From the NCBI RefSeq assembly GCF_023238625.1, contig NZ_CP096670.1, positions 2,159,501 to 2,223,500 on the forward strand: a DNA stretch of 64,000 bases. Reading direction: 5' to 3'. Below, in pieces: positions 44,810 to 53,213 of the stretch (position 1 is the first letter of the stretch; each line of letters opens with the position of its first letter). Under the pieces are notes generated by a model that saw only the letters and a list, made by a program, of their open reading frames with translations, did no database searches and was not told where the DNA came from. The stretch comes from Agarivorans sp. TSD2052. GTDB lineage: Bacteria > Pseudomonadota > Gammaproteobacteria > Enterobacterales > Celerinatantimonadaceae. A program made the translations under genes and the position numbers.

Positions 44810-45721
44810 ATGCACAAATTAACCATACTCGATGGTGGCATGGGCCGCGAGTTGCAAGATATTGGCGCTCCTTTTTCGCAGCCACTGTGGAGTGCTCAAG
44901 CACTAATAGAGGCGCCCGAGTTCGTCAGCCAAGCTCATCAAAACTTTGTCGACGCGGGTGCTGAAATAGTCATTGTAAATAGCTATGCCTGCGTGCCTTT
45001 TCATTTAGGAGACGCGCTTTATCAAAGTGATGGTGCGAGGCTAGCGACTTTAGCAGCCAGTATTGCCCATAATGTTTGTATGAAGGCTACGTCAAGCAAT
45101 AGGCCTATAAGTGTTGCTGGCGCGATCCCCCCGCCATTTGGCAGCTATCGCCCTGACTTATTCGATGCCGATAAAGCCAAGCTAATTGTTGCCAGCTTAG
45201 TTGCCGCCCAGCAGCCCTATGTTGATCTTTGGCTAGCCGAAACTATCTCTAGTATAAAAGAGTTTGAGGTGATTCAAACAGCATTGAGCACCACAGGTAA
45301 AAGCTGCTACTACTCGTTCAATTTAGATGACCGTGTCAGTAACCAAGCCTGCCTACGCTCAGGCGAATCTGTCAGTAGCGCAGCCAAGCGAGTATGCCAA
45401 ACCGGCGCTAAGGCGATACTCTTTAATTGCTCCATTCCAGAGGTGATGGAGCAAGCCATTAAAGACGCCAAACAAGTAATAGAGGCACAAGATGGCGATG
45501 TAGAAATTGGCGTATATGCCAATAACTTTATGCCGATTAAAACCGACCATGAAGCCAATAGTTCACTACAGCCAATGCGCGAACTCTCGCCTGATGATTA
45601 TCTCGTTTATGCCAAACGTTGGTATGACGCAGGGGCAAGCATCATTGGAGGCTGTTGTGGAATTGGCCCCGCGCACATTAACGCGTTATCTCAATGGAAA
45701 TGCGCGCTTTTAGACCAATAA
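44810..45721 (+). CDS. Homocysteine S-methyltransferase family protein
   Basis: A 303-residue cytosolic enzyme of the MmuM/BHMT type, which transfers a methyl group from S-methylmethionine, S-adenosylmethionine or a related donor to homocysteine. Family motifs: ILDGGMGRELQDIG at the N-terminus, VIVNSYACVPFHLG, zinc Cys in LFNCSIPEVM and the C-terminal Cys pair in IIGGCCGIGPAHI. The substrate is not certain. It may take part in methionine regeneration from methylated sulfur compounds, which are common in the sea. Confidence 0.88.
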   Translation: MHKLTILDGGMGRELQDIGAPFSQPLWSAQALIEAPEFVSQAHQNFVDAGAEIVIVNSYACVPFHLGDALYQSDGARLATLAASIAHNVCMKATSSNRPISVAGAIPPPFGSYRPDLFDADKAKLIVASLVAAQQPYVDLWLAETISSIKEFEVIQTALSTTGKSCYYSFNLDDRVSNQACLRSGESVSSAAKRVCQTGAKAILFNCSIPEVMEQAIKDAKQVIEAQDGDVEIGVYANNFMPIKTDHEANSSLQPMRELSPDDYLVYAKRWYDAGASIIGGCCGIGPAHINALSQWKCALLDQ

Positions 45722-45821
45722 GTACAGGATTTAATGTGTTTCAGGTTTACATTGAGTTAGTGGGCTAATTTTCTAAAAATAGTTCCAACAAACCAGCAAT
45801 GCGGTTAAAGCTTGAAATAAA

Positions 45822-45850
45822 GCCGAGTAGCGCTTAGATACTCGGCGTTT
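45822..45850. terminator. Hairpin between convergent genes
   Basis: GCCGAGTA (45822-45829) pairs with TACTCGGC (45839-45846) around a 9-nt loop; the plus strand continues GTTTAAAT and the minus strand TTTATTTC. It probably ends the methyltransferase gene and the PEP-CTERM gene. Confidence 0.65.
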
Positions 45851-45925
45851 AAATGGTTGGATTACCCTCATCATCTTATTAATGTGCGTGAGTAATCGTT
45901 GAGTTAACTCGCTCTTGTTTATTGG

Positions 45926-46540
45926 CTAGTTGTTCTTTGAGCTATGAGTTTTGTTTAATCTTCTCGTGACTAAGCCAAGCAAAGCTAAAGAAAACACCGC
46001 AACGCTTGCTGGTTCGCTTACATTGACACTAGACCTTGCGTTGGTATTAGCAGGGATACTGTCGCTGAAAAGATCAATTTGTAAGAACATAGAACTGGTC
46101 ACTTCGGTTTCTGGCAAGGCAAAAGATACGCTGTCGGGCGTGAAACTGGTTTTTACTCCGCTTATATTGCTGGTAACATCGATGTGGGTGAGTACGTTAT
46201 TTGGCTGGCCTATCCAATCAAGGTCTGACAGTACAAAACTCAAAAAGCCTTGTCCGTTACAGGTAAACCAGCCGCAATATGGGCCATTTTCAAAATTTAG
46301 CCTAATAGCATCTGCTAACACATCGATATTAAGAGAATTTTGAAAGTTAAAGTAGTCGGCGTACTCAACTGCATCACTTACGGTGGCAGCTAAGGCACCA
46401 TTTCCTTCGCACAATTGGTGGTCTGAACCAGAACTTTGCGTACAGTTTAAATACACTTCATCGGTAATGAGTGTGGCAGCGCTTAGGCTTGGGTAGAACA
46501 GTGCTACTGTTAGCGTTAAAACATAGAGTAGATTTCTCAT
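45926..46540 (-). CDS. PEP-CTERM sorting-signal exported protein
   Basis: A 204-residue protein with a signal peptide (LLYVLTLTVALFYPSLSAA) and a C-terminal sorting tail SEPASVAVFSLALLGLVTRR followed by basic residues, the PEP-CTERM pattern (here S-E-P), recognised by exosortase. The mature domain contains two or three Cys pairs (LNCTQ, QLCEG, YCGWFTCNG) and is otherwise unknown. The ATG at 46540 has GGAAAGG upstream. No exosortase gene is in the window, so it must be elsewhere. Confidence 0.75.
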   Translation of the reverse strand: MRNLLYVLTLTVALFYPSLSAATLITDEVYLNCTQSSGSDHQLCEGNGALAATVSDAVEYADYFNFQNSLNIDVLADAIRLNFENGPYCGWFTCNGQGFLSFVLSDLDWIGQPNNVLTHIDVTSNISGVKTSFTPDSVSFALPETEVTSSMFLQIDLFSDSIPANTNARSSVNVSEPASVAVFSLALLGLVTRRLNKTHSSKNN

Positions 46541-46781
46541 CGCCTTTCCTTGCAATTTAATGTTGGTCAAGCTGTGAAAGCAGTTATTAAGCCACTATAT
46601 ATAATCTATTTATTTACATGAGCTTACACTGAGTTTCTATCGTTATTTGTTGTTTGAGTAAATCTGTTTTGCATTCTGCAATTAACTAGCAATGGTAAGC
46701 CGTCGGCATGGTATTAAGTTTGCAATACCCGCCTTACGCTCATCAGCCTTGACGAGCTAAATGTAAAATAGGAGCGACAAA

Positions 46782-47072
46782 ATGAGTGACCATAACCAAG
46801 CTAACGACCGTTATGTGTCGTTCTGTGGTATTAACTGTGATGGTAATGCCGATAAGTTGATTGAAATGTTAGAACAACAGCTTAGTAGCAACGGTGGTGC
46901 AGCCTTATGGCGTGAGTACTTTGCCCGTGCGCGGCAACAGCAAGTAAAATTGGCTCAAGACAATCTTCATTTTATTGGTAATCAAACCAACTGTTTGTAT
47001 GAGTATTTTGAACAATGTAACGATGAAAAAGCACTCGCACTGTTGTATAAAGTAGAACAAGAGTGTTGTTAG
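46782..47072 (+). CDS. cowN: CowN, nitrogen-fixation sustaining protein
   Basis: A 96-residue protein. DRYVSFCGINCDGNADKL at the N-terminus, LYEYFEQCNDEKAL and the end KVEQECC match CowN, which in Rhodobacter and relatives lets nitrogenase work in the presence of carbon monoxide by shielding it. GGAG lies 10 nt upstream of the ATG. No nif structural genes are in the window, but a NifX-like gene and DUF134 regulator lie 500 nt away on the other strand. It implies that the organism may fix nitrogen or did so. Confidence 0.85.
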   Translation: MSDHNQANDRYVSFCGINCDGNADKLIEMLEQQLSSNGGAALWREYFARARQQQVKLAQDNLHFIGNQTNCLYEYFEQCNDEKALALLYKVEQECC

Positions 47073-47130
47073 CTTCTCTACAATTGGAGGCCTTAGTAAC
47101 AGATTGCTACTCGCTAAATGACCTAGCCGC

Positions 47131-47550
47131 TTAAAATTCACTGGCGACAAACTTAGCTTCAGCACGCGCTACTACCTCTAAATCATGGGTAATATGAGCT
47201 TCTAGCTTGTAAATGCCTCTACGGTGACTTAACAACCTAGCCGTTATCAGTAACTGCTGGCCTACTTTTATCGGTTTGATGAAGCGGGTTGAAAGTTCAG
47301 CGGTTAAAGCAGTGACCTTATGGCGAAAAAGACAATGGGTCATACTGGCGTCAAGCAACGTACAAATAAGGCCACCATGAAGTAAACCATTATATCCTTG
47401 GTGATTAAGCCCTACTTCAAAGTGACCAACCACACTGGCTTCACCCTCAGGCTTAAAACGTAAGGCTAATGATGAAGCTTGTTGAGCTGTTGATCCGCAT
47501 GCTACGCATTGGGTATGTAGTGGGTTAATGCTGTGAGTGTTGATGGGCAC
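47131..47550 (-). CDS. PaaI-type hotdog thioesterase
   Basis: A 139-residue hotdog-fold protein starting at GTG 47550. The central helix motif GYNGLLHGGLICTLLDASMT is that of the PaaI/4HBT thioesterases, which hydrolyse acyl-CoA. N-terminal CVACG is a two-Cys element seen in some members. It begins 5 nt after the NifX-like gene on the same strand, so it may be the last gene of a three-gene operon with DUF134 and NifX-like genes. Its acyl substrate is unknown. Confidence 0.8.
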   Translation of the reverse strand: MPINTHSINPLHTQCVACGSTAQQASSLALRFKPEGEASVVGHFEVGLNHQGYNGLLHGGLICTLLDASMTHCLFRHKVTALTAELSTRFIKPIKVGQQLLITARLLSHRRGIYKLEAHITHDLEVVARAEAKFVASEF

Positions 47551-47555
47551 CTTGA

Positions 47556-47978
47556 TTAATGCTTACAACAACCAGTGTGTTTACCTTGAAGTCCACTTTT
47601 TTGGCAACAAGCTTGTTGCTTGCTTGCGTTACCAGAAGGTCTGCCCTCGGTGGCTAGGCATAACTGATGTAAACTGACCTGCTCTGGTTGAAATAAATCA
47701 TCAACGCTGGCTAATCGTCCTTGGGTTTGAAACACCATAAGGTCTTTGGCTAACAGCTTGTTAAGCATTTTGTCGCCTATGTTTTTTATCAGTACTCGTT
47801 CTACTTTATAACGGTCAAACAAATCTAGTATTTGCTTTTTGCCGTGGCAGCCTTCATTTAAACTTGGGTTTGCTCTACTAGCTAACAAAACACCTGCGCC
47901 ATCATAAAACGAGAAACTCATTGCTTTAGTAAAATGGCCGGCTAGTTTATCGTTGTTTACGGGTATTGCTGTGATCAT
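47556..47978 (-). CDS. NifX/NifB-type dinitrogenase cofactor-binding-like protein
   Basis: A 140-residue protein with a NifX-like domain (residues 1-95): MITAIPVNNDKLAGHFTKAM, with GHF conserved, and KVERVLIKNIGDKMLNKLL. The tail holds a cysteine group (KQQACCQKSG, HTGCCKH) that could bind iron. In nitrogen fixers such proteins carry FeMo-cofactor precursors, but many relatives occur without nitrogenase. AAGGAG precedes the ATG. It lies 3 nt after the DUF134 gene, which usually sits beside such proteins. Confidence 0.82.
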   Translation of the reverse strand: MITAIPVNNDKLAGHFTKAMSFSFYDGAGVLLASRANPSLNEGCHGKKQILDLFDRYKVERVLIKNIGDKMLNKLLAKDLMVFQTQGRLASVDDLFQPEQVSLHQLCLATEGRPSGNASKQQACCQKSGLQGKHTGCCKH

Positions 47979-47981
47979 GGC

Positions 47982-48269
47982 TTACTCCTTGTCGGCATTG
48001 CCGGTAATTAGTGCTTTTCCGTGGCTTAGGCAGTCAGTGACTTTGTACCTAGCCCCTTTTAGTATGTTGGCGAGGGTTTGACGTGAAACCCCCATTTCTA
48101 ACGCGGCCTGTTGTTGTTGCATTCCCAGTAAATCCACTAAACGTAGCGCTTCAAATTCGTCCTCTTGTAAGGTGACTGTTTCAAGTTGACTGAGAGGAAG
48201 GCCGTTGGGTTTAAAGCATTGGTTGGCCGCTCGGCCACACACATGACGTCTAATTTTAGGTCTAGGCAT
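47982..48269 (-). CDS. DUF134 helix-turn-helix regulator
   Basis: A 95-residue protein of the DUF134 family. MPRPKIRRHVCGRAANQCFK at the N-terminus has the two conserved Cys, and the C-terminal half contains a sigma-factor-like helix-turn-helix: DLLGMQQQQAALEMGVSRQT. These proteins usually stand next to NifX/NifB-type genes, as here, and probably control them in response to metal or redox state. Two TGGCATATGC repeats 22-61 nt upstream are candidate binding sites. Confidence 0.85.
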   Translation of the reverse strand: MPRPKIRRHVCGRAANQCFKPNGLPLSQLETVTLQEDEFEALRLVDLLGMQQQQAALEMGVSRQTLANILKGARYKVTDCLSHGKALITGNADKE

Positions 48270-48739
48270 AGTACTGTCTCTTGTCTATATGTGGCATATG
48301 CTATTTATACCCTTGGTTATTGGCATATGCAATCTATTTTTGCCGTAAGCAAGTTATTAGCGATCCTCAAGAAAATCTGAGCGCCTTTAGGGAGTTTACA
48401 AGCTGATAAAAAACGAGAGAGGTGAATAGCTATAAAAAGCTTAAGGAGAATGATAATAACTATTTAATAGATATACATTATCGATACTTAACAAGGCCAT
48501 GTGGATATTTATGTCAGAAAATTTTACACAAATAAATTAACGCCTATATTTATCGCCAAAACATCATTGATAACTATAACATTAATTTATTGGCACCTAG
48601 TATGCTTGTATATCAGTTGAGTTAATTTAGCGCTCTCAATAAATTTAAAACAATGATGGCGTAAATGTTGGAACACTTAAACGTTACTAAATATAAACAA
48701 TAATTAGTAATTTTCCTTTACTGTTTAAAGGAATTTAAA
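48270..48739. promoter_or_regulatory. Divergent intergenic region DUF134 / PEP-CTERM gene
   Basis: 470 bp. The left part holds the repeated GCATATGC boxes. The right part (about 48400-48730) is strongly A+T-rich with no frame that I trust, and should contain the promoter of the 571-aa PEP-CTERM gene. I see no RNA gene. Confidence 0.5.
48292..48330 (-). promoter_or_regulatory. Paired GCATATGC palindromes, candidate DUF134 operator
   Basis: TGGCATATGC occurs at 48292-48301 and again at 48321-48330 as a direct repeat, each with an 8-bp palindrome, 29 bp start to start. They lie just before the DUF134 start at 48269, where autoregulation would be exerted. Confidence 0.5.
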
Positions 48740-50455
48740 ATGACCATTCATCGAAATGCCTCACTGCTTCATCCTCTCTATCTAATAATTTTCGGCTTAA
48801 AGTACCTGAAGATGCCAATCTTTATATTTTTAATGACGTTTTTAGTTATTTATAGGGCTAATGCAAGCGTCATTTATCAAACAGACCCATTAAACTTTAC
48901 TACTCACGATCAAAGCATGTGGGGTAATGGAAACGCTCTCGTTTATGAAGATAGTTTTTTCTTAGGCCAAACTTGGAACAATAGTACTGTTGGCTATGGC
49001 ACCATAATTGGTGGCATTTCAGAAACCACAGTAGCAACCAACCCATCTTGGTGGGCATGGAAAGCATGTGTAAGTACGTTCGGGTGGTTTTGTCCCTCCG
49101 AACCGGAAAAAAACAATATAGTAGCCGTTTTGGACACTCGGACTGGAGCAACAGTAGACTTCACCACTTCAGGTAAGATGGGATTGGAATTTGGATACAC
49201 GATTAATAGTGGTTCTGTTGATGCCAGTGCCAACTTTCTCGCTTCTGCTGTTTTGCCTAGTAACAACCCAGCCGAACAAGAGTTTTTTAATTTAAACCCA
49301 AATAGTCAATTGGCAGGAGGTGAGATAAGTACTCAATCGCCCGAAGCAGAAGCTTACATTAGTGCTATTGCAGAATTGTCTGGCTCAGTTACGGGAACAG
49401 CCTGTTTGATTGCAAATGGATGCATGACTGGCTCTGCACAACTACCTACCATTGATGTAAACCAAAAAATCATTGTATTAGACCCAAACAGTTTAAAAAT
49501 TCTTCCTGATTTACCCGCACCATTACCAGATCCGCTGGCTGAGCTTAGCCTACTTAATCAAGCGCTAACCCTAGAAGGCACATTAACGCCCATAGCAACG
49601 GCGCCTTTTGTTGCTCCTGGCTTTAAGCTTTCTACCGCGTTTGGAACCATAGTGGATACTACCCCCACTGGAACTCCCGAACTTGAAGTCGAAGTCGCGT
49701 CAATTGAAGCGCAACTGCCTAACATATCTACCAGTGGAGGAGTGGTTGGCAATATGATTACTTCTAGTGGGCGAGATGACATTATTAAAGCGAGAATTGA
49801 TCTTGACGGCATAGCGTCAATGTATGGTATTCCACCGCTTGGTTTAGGTTTATCTTTAGTAGATATAGCGGGATTCAAAATTGGTGCTCGTTTCGATGCC
49901 TTGGATATAGATGCTGGACCAGATTTAGGGATTACTCAAGACTTCGAATTAAGCCCAACATTAATGGTGAATCTAGCGTTTAGTAATCCCATTCTGATTG
50001 CTGGATTAGAGGGGCTACACAGCAGTTGGCAAGGCCAATGGGATATGCTGCCAAGTTTTGCCTTACTTAAAAGTACCACCTTTAGCCCTACTTTTTGGTT
50101 AGATACAATGTTAACTAACTCTTTGGGTCTTGACCTAGGCTTAACGGGCACAATGGATTTATTTAAGCTTGGCGCTGGAGTTAGTGTCGCCGGCATTGAT
50201 CTGTTGTCAATTGGTCCAATAAGCCTAAACGAGATTTTAGGCTTTGGTAACGAATTGTTTTCAACAGACAAACTGCTGTTACCCATTGTTGATAATTCGT
50301 TTGTACTTTCTGGGTTTAATGATATTAAAGCGGCTTCGTTTACTATTGGTGTGCCCGAACCCACTAGCATATTACTTTTTGTGTGTGGCTTGATACCTTT
50401 ACTATTTGTGAGGCATAGAAAAGTGCGCCGTCTTGGAGAGCAGTTAATATGTTAA
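48740..50455 (+). CDS. Large exported PEP-CTERM protein of unknown function
   Basis: A 571-residue protein with AAAGGAA before the ATG. An N-terminal signal (FIFLMTFLVIYRANA, cleavage before SVIYQ) and a C-terminal sorting tail VPEPTSILLFVCGLIPLLFV followed by RHRKVRR mark it as an exosortase substrate. The mature part starts with aromatic-rich sequence (NPSWWAWKACVSTFGWFC) and continues with long hydrophobic-polar repeats (LGLGLSLVDIAGF, LGLDLGLTGTMDLF) that look beta-rich. I recognise no enzyme domain. The next gene overlaps its stop by 7 nt. Confidence 0.8.
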   Translation: MTIHRNASLLHPLYLIIFGLKYLKMPIFIFLMTFLVIYRANASVIYQTDPLNFTTHDQSMWGNGNALVYEDSFFLGQTWNNSTVGYGTIIGGISETTVATNPSWWAWKACVSTFGWFCPSEPEKNNIVAVLDTRTGATVDFTTSGKMGLEFGYTINSGSVDASANFLASAVLPSNNPAEQEFFNLNPNSQLAGGEISTQSPEAEAYISAIAELSGSVTGTACLIANGCMTGSAQLPTIDVNQKIIVLDPNSLKILPDLPAPLPDPLAELSLLNQALTLEGTLTPIATAPFVAPGFKLSTAFGTIVDTTPTGTPELEVEVASIEAQLPNISTSGGVVGNMITSSGRDDIIKARIDLDGIASMYGIPPLGLGLSLVDIAGFKIGARFDALDIDAGPDLGITQDFELSPTLMVNLAFSNPILIAGLEGLHSSWQGQWDMLPSFALLKSTTFSPTFWLDTMLTNSLGLDLGLTGTMDLFKLGAGVSVAGIDLLSIGPISLNEILGFGNELFSTDKLLLPIVDNSFVLSGFNDIKAASFTIGVPEPTSILLFVCGLIPLLFVRHRKVRRLGEQLIC

Positions 50456-51075
50456 AAGGTAGCGTTGTTTTTTATCTGATTTGCATGAACCTATATTTAG
50501 GCACGGCTTTTATGGCAAAGGCCGCGGATATAAATGGTCATTTTGGGGTCAGAGGAGCGGGCCTTGTTAGTTGCAACTTATACCAAGCAGAAAGAAAAGC
50601 AAAGTCGACGGCTTATCATGTTATTGCAGCGTGGATGGACGGGTACATTACAGCCAGTAACCAATATGCTTTAGACGTTTATGATGTAGCTTCCTTTGAG
50701 AGCACCGAACTTATCGCTTCGATAGTCAATGAGCATTGTGTTAAACACCCCGAGGCAATTGTTTTTTCGGTAGTCAATTCTCTAATAAAGCAATTATCAC
50801 TCACGAGTATTAAAACAGCATCAAATAAAGTAGTGATAAATGCAGAAAACAGAGAAGTGTTACTTTACGAAGAGCTTATTGTAAGGATGTTAAGTGAATT
50901 GGCCAGCATAGGTTTTTATCATGGCGATATAAATAGTGAATTCAACAATGAAGCCGAAAATTCGATTAAAAAGTTTCAATCGTCTGTAGGGCTTAATCCA
51001 ACGGGGTTTCCAGACCAAATAACGTTATGGAGATTATTTAATCGCGATGATAAATCTGCTTCTCCCGCTCAGTAA
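50449..51075 (+). CDS. Exported protein with peptidoglycan-binding-like domain
   Basis: A 208-residue protein with a signal peptide (LICMNLYLGTAFMAKA, cleavage before ADING). The middle region (30-120) has two Cys (LVSCNLYQAERK, NEHCVKHPE) and resembles small helical periplasmic proteins of the HdeA/Rap1a kind. The C-terminal region (140-200) is a PG_binding_1-type repeat: MLSELASIGFYHGDINSEFN, then AENSIKKFQSSVGLNPTGFP. It overlaps the PEP-CTERM gene by 7 nt, so the two proteins are likely to act together in the envelope. Confidence 0.7.
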   Translation: MLKGSVVFYLICMNLYLGTAFMAKAADINGHFGVRGAGLVSCNLYQAERKAKSTAYHVIAAWMDGYITASNQYALDVYDVASFESTELIASIVNEHCVKHPEAIVFSVVNSLIKQLSLTSIKTASNKVVINAENREVLLYEELIVRMLSELASIGFYHGDINSEFNNEAENSIKKFQSSVGLNPTGFPDQITLWRLFNRDDKSASPAQ

Positions 51076-51102
51076 TGGTAAATGCAGTAAATCACTGATA
51101 CA

Positions 51103-51133
51103 TAGCGCTTGTGACCAACCTGAACAAGCGCTA
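51103..51133 (+). terminator. Hairpin after peptidoglycan-binding gene
   Basis: TAGCGCTTGT (51103-51112) pairs with ACAAGCGCTA (51124-51133) around an 11-nt loop. The stem is strong; no T-run follows directly, so termination is not certain. Confidence 0.5.
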
Positions 51134-51257
51134 CTTAGGTAAGCTTAACCCCTTTTTCATTGCACCCTTTCTGCACCGTGTCTGCACATTTATTTCATAC
51201 CATTGAGTTCAGCGTTGGCGATGCTTGACGCAACGAACATCAATAAAGGAGATTTAA

Positions 51258-52709
51258 ATGTTCATACCATTTTGTTTGCGCTCTACTCGGCAAGTTGTTG
51301 TGCCCTTGCTTGCAATCATTCTGATGGCTTCTATAACCGTGCCCCTTTTAAGCGCCTGTGGTGGAGGCGATAGTATCGTTGCAGAAGACCTAAGCGAATC
51401 TGAAGAATATAGCGATACGGATTTCGAAGCGACCGACTGGACAGAAGACTCTCATAGTAAAAACGTAGATCCCAACTTTTCTGAAGTGTTTGATGATAGC
51501 CAAGTAAAACGCCTGGATTTTGTGGTTACCGAAGCGCGCTGGCAAAATATGTTAGATGATATGACTGCGACCTATGGAAGTTTTGGCCAAAGCAATGGTC
51601 AGTCTAACTTAATAGACAGTGATGAAAACCCAATTTTTGTTCCTGCAGATATTTATTACAACGACACTCAGTGGTATCGAGTGGGAATTCGTTTTAAAGG
51701 TAACTCTTCTCTACAGTCCAGCTGGGAGCAAGGAATATTGAAGCTAGCATTTAAGTTAGATTTTGATGAGTTTGAAGATGAATACCCACAAATCGATAAC
51801 CAACGTTTTTTTGGTTTCAAAAAGCTGAGTCTGAAAAACAACTATGATGATGAATCATTAATGCGAGAAAAGGTCGCTGCCGACGTATTTAGCGATGCTG
51901 GCTTAGCTGTCTCGCATACTGCCTTTTATGCTCTTTACATAGACCATGGTGAAGGACCAGAATACTTTGGCTTATATACCCTAGTAGAAGAAGTTGACGA
52001 TACCGTTATCGATACCCAGTTTACTAGCGATGACGGCAACCTATACAAACCAGAAGACGATGGAGCCACTTTTGTATACGGTACCTTCAACCAAGACGAT
52101 TTTGAGAAAAAGACTAACGAAGATGATGAGGATTGGTCAGACATTTTGGCTTTGTTTGAAGCGTTGCATGATGACAACATAAACAGTGATCCAGACACTT
52201 GGCGGACAAATTTAGAAACGTTGTTTAACGTAGACGGTTTTCTTAAATACTTGGCGGTAAATGGCATTATTCAAAATTGGGATACTTATGGCTTAATGCC
52301 GCATAACTTTTATTTATATAACGATCCTGATAGCGCTACTCTCACTTGGATACCTTGGGACAATAACGAAGCTCTGCAAGACGGTAAAATGGGCGGCGCA
52401 CTGAGTTTAGATTTTTTCGACTTAGATGATAGTGACTGGCCTTTGATCGCCAAGATATATAACGATGAGGTGTATAAAGCCCGTTATAACGAGTATTTGA
52501 CAGAAGTGATGAGCGACGCCTTTGAGACAACTAAAATGCAAGCAAGATATGATTTCTATTCAGCCTTGTTGGAACCATATGCAAGCGCAGAGCGCACAGG
52601 CTATTCATTTCTAGAGAGTACTAACGACTTCTATCAAGCCGTCGACGAGCTTAATAGCCATGCCTTAAGTAGAAGCAATGCAGTGACGCGTTATTTACAA
52701 CAGCAATAA
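51258..52709 (+). CDS. CotH-kinase family lipoprotein
   Basis: A 483-residue exported protein with AAAGGAG before the ATG and a lipobox LLSACGGG (Cys 34). An acidic linker leads to a CotH-like domain (about 75-470): WYRVGIRFKGNSSLQSSW, RFFGFKKLSLKNNYDDESLM, EYFGLYTLVEEVDD, GNLYKPEDDGA and WIPWDNNEAL. CotH proteins are atypical secreted kinases; the metal-binding Asp is probably D in PWDNNE. The whole protein is very acidic, in keeping with an external protein in seawater. Its substrate is unknown; no obvious partner lies adjacent. Confidence 0.85.
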   Translation: MFIPFCLRSTRQVVVPLLAIILMASITVPLLSACGGGDSIVAEDLSESEEYSDTDFEATDWTEDSHSKNVDPNFSEVFDDSQVKRLDFVVTEARWQNMLDDMTATYGSFGQSNGQSNLIDSDENPIFVPADIYYNDTQWYRVGIRFKGNSSLQSSWEQGILKLAFKLDFDEFEDEYPQIDNQRFFGFKKLSLKNNYDDESLMREKVAADVFSDAGLAVSHTAFYALYIDHGEGPEYFGLYTLVEEVDDTVIDTQFTSDDGNLYKPEDDGATFVYGTFNQDDFEKKTNEDDEDWSDILALFEALHDDNINSDPDTWRTNLETLFNVDGFLKYLAVNGIIQNWDTYGLMPHNFYLYNDPDSATLTWIPWDNNEALQDGKMGGALSLDFFDLDDSDWPLIAKIYNDEVYKARYNEYLTEVMSDAFETTKMQARYDFYSALLEPYASAERTGYSFLESTNDFYQAVDELNSHALSRSNAVTRYLQQQ

Positions 52710-52737
52710 GCCACAGCCAATGGTGTAATCAACAATT

Positions 52738-52778
52738 AACTCTGGCTTGTACTGCCTACAATGCCAGAGTTTCTATTT
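52738..52778 (+). terminator. Terminator after CotH gene
   Basis: AACTCTGGC (52738-52746) pairs with GCCAGAGTT (52763-52771), a 16-nt loop, followed by TCTATTTTT. Shape fits an intrinsic terminator for the CotH transcript. Confidence 0.7.
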
Positions 52779-52847
52779 TTCTATCCCAAGGGAGAAACGT
52801 TGCTGTTATCGCCAAAAGGCCTAAGCTGTAAAGCATTAATTAATGGT

Positions 52848-53213
52848 TTAGTCGGGGAAAATCACCATATTCCAGGCGGGTAAAGGGGTATTGTAGGGGT
52901 TGAGCCGCCACGGTTTTGCCTTGGTTTTTTGGTCTATCAGCTTGCAGTACAAACTCAAGTCATGGGTTTTATAGCCCTTGGCAAACTTAAAGTTTTCTTG
53001 TTTATCGTCTAGTTCCATCCACACAATATCTGGACCTGCCGACAGCTGACAACGAATAGGTCGATCAGAATTCGAGGTGACAGTGGCTTTTAGTTCTTCA
53101 TCTTCGTAACGGGTTGTTAGCGTACCTGGGTAAGCCAACACAATAGTCGACCCAGTGATTAAACAGATAGCGAATATCAATCTACAGATACGAGCTGGTG
53201 TCAATAATTGCAT
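52848..53213 (-). CDS. Hypothetical exported protein
   Basis: A 121-residue protein with a signal peptide (LIFAICLITGSTIVLA, cleavage near YPGTL). The mature part has two Cys (IRCQLSAGPD, LYCKLIDQ) and looks beta-rich. I do not recognise the family. Its start directly abuts the CLC gene stop (0-nt gap), so it is translated with the CLC transporter, but nothing in the sequence tells its role. Confidence 0.65.
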   Translation of the reverse strand: MQLLTPARICRLIFAICLITGSTIVLAYPGTLTTRYEDEELKATVTSNSDRPIRCQLSAGPDIVWMELDDKQENFKFAKGYKTHDLSLYCKLIDQKTKAKPWRLNPYNTPLPAWNMVIFPD

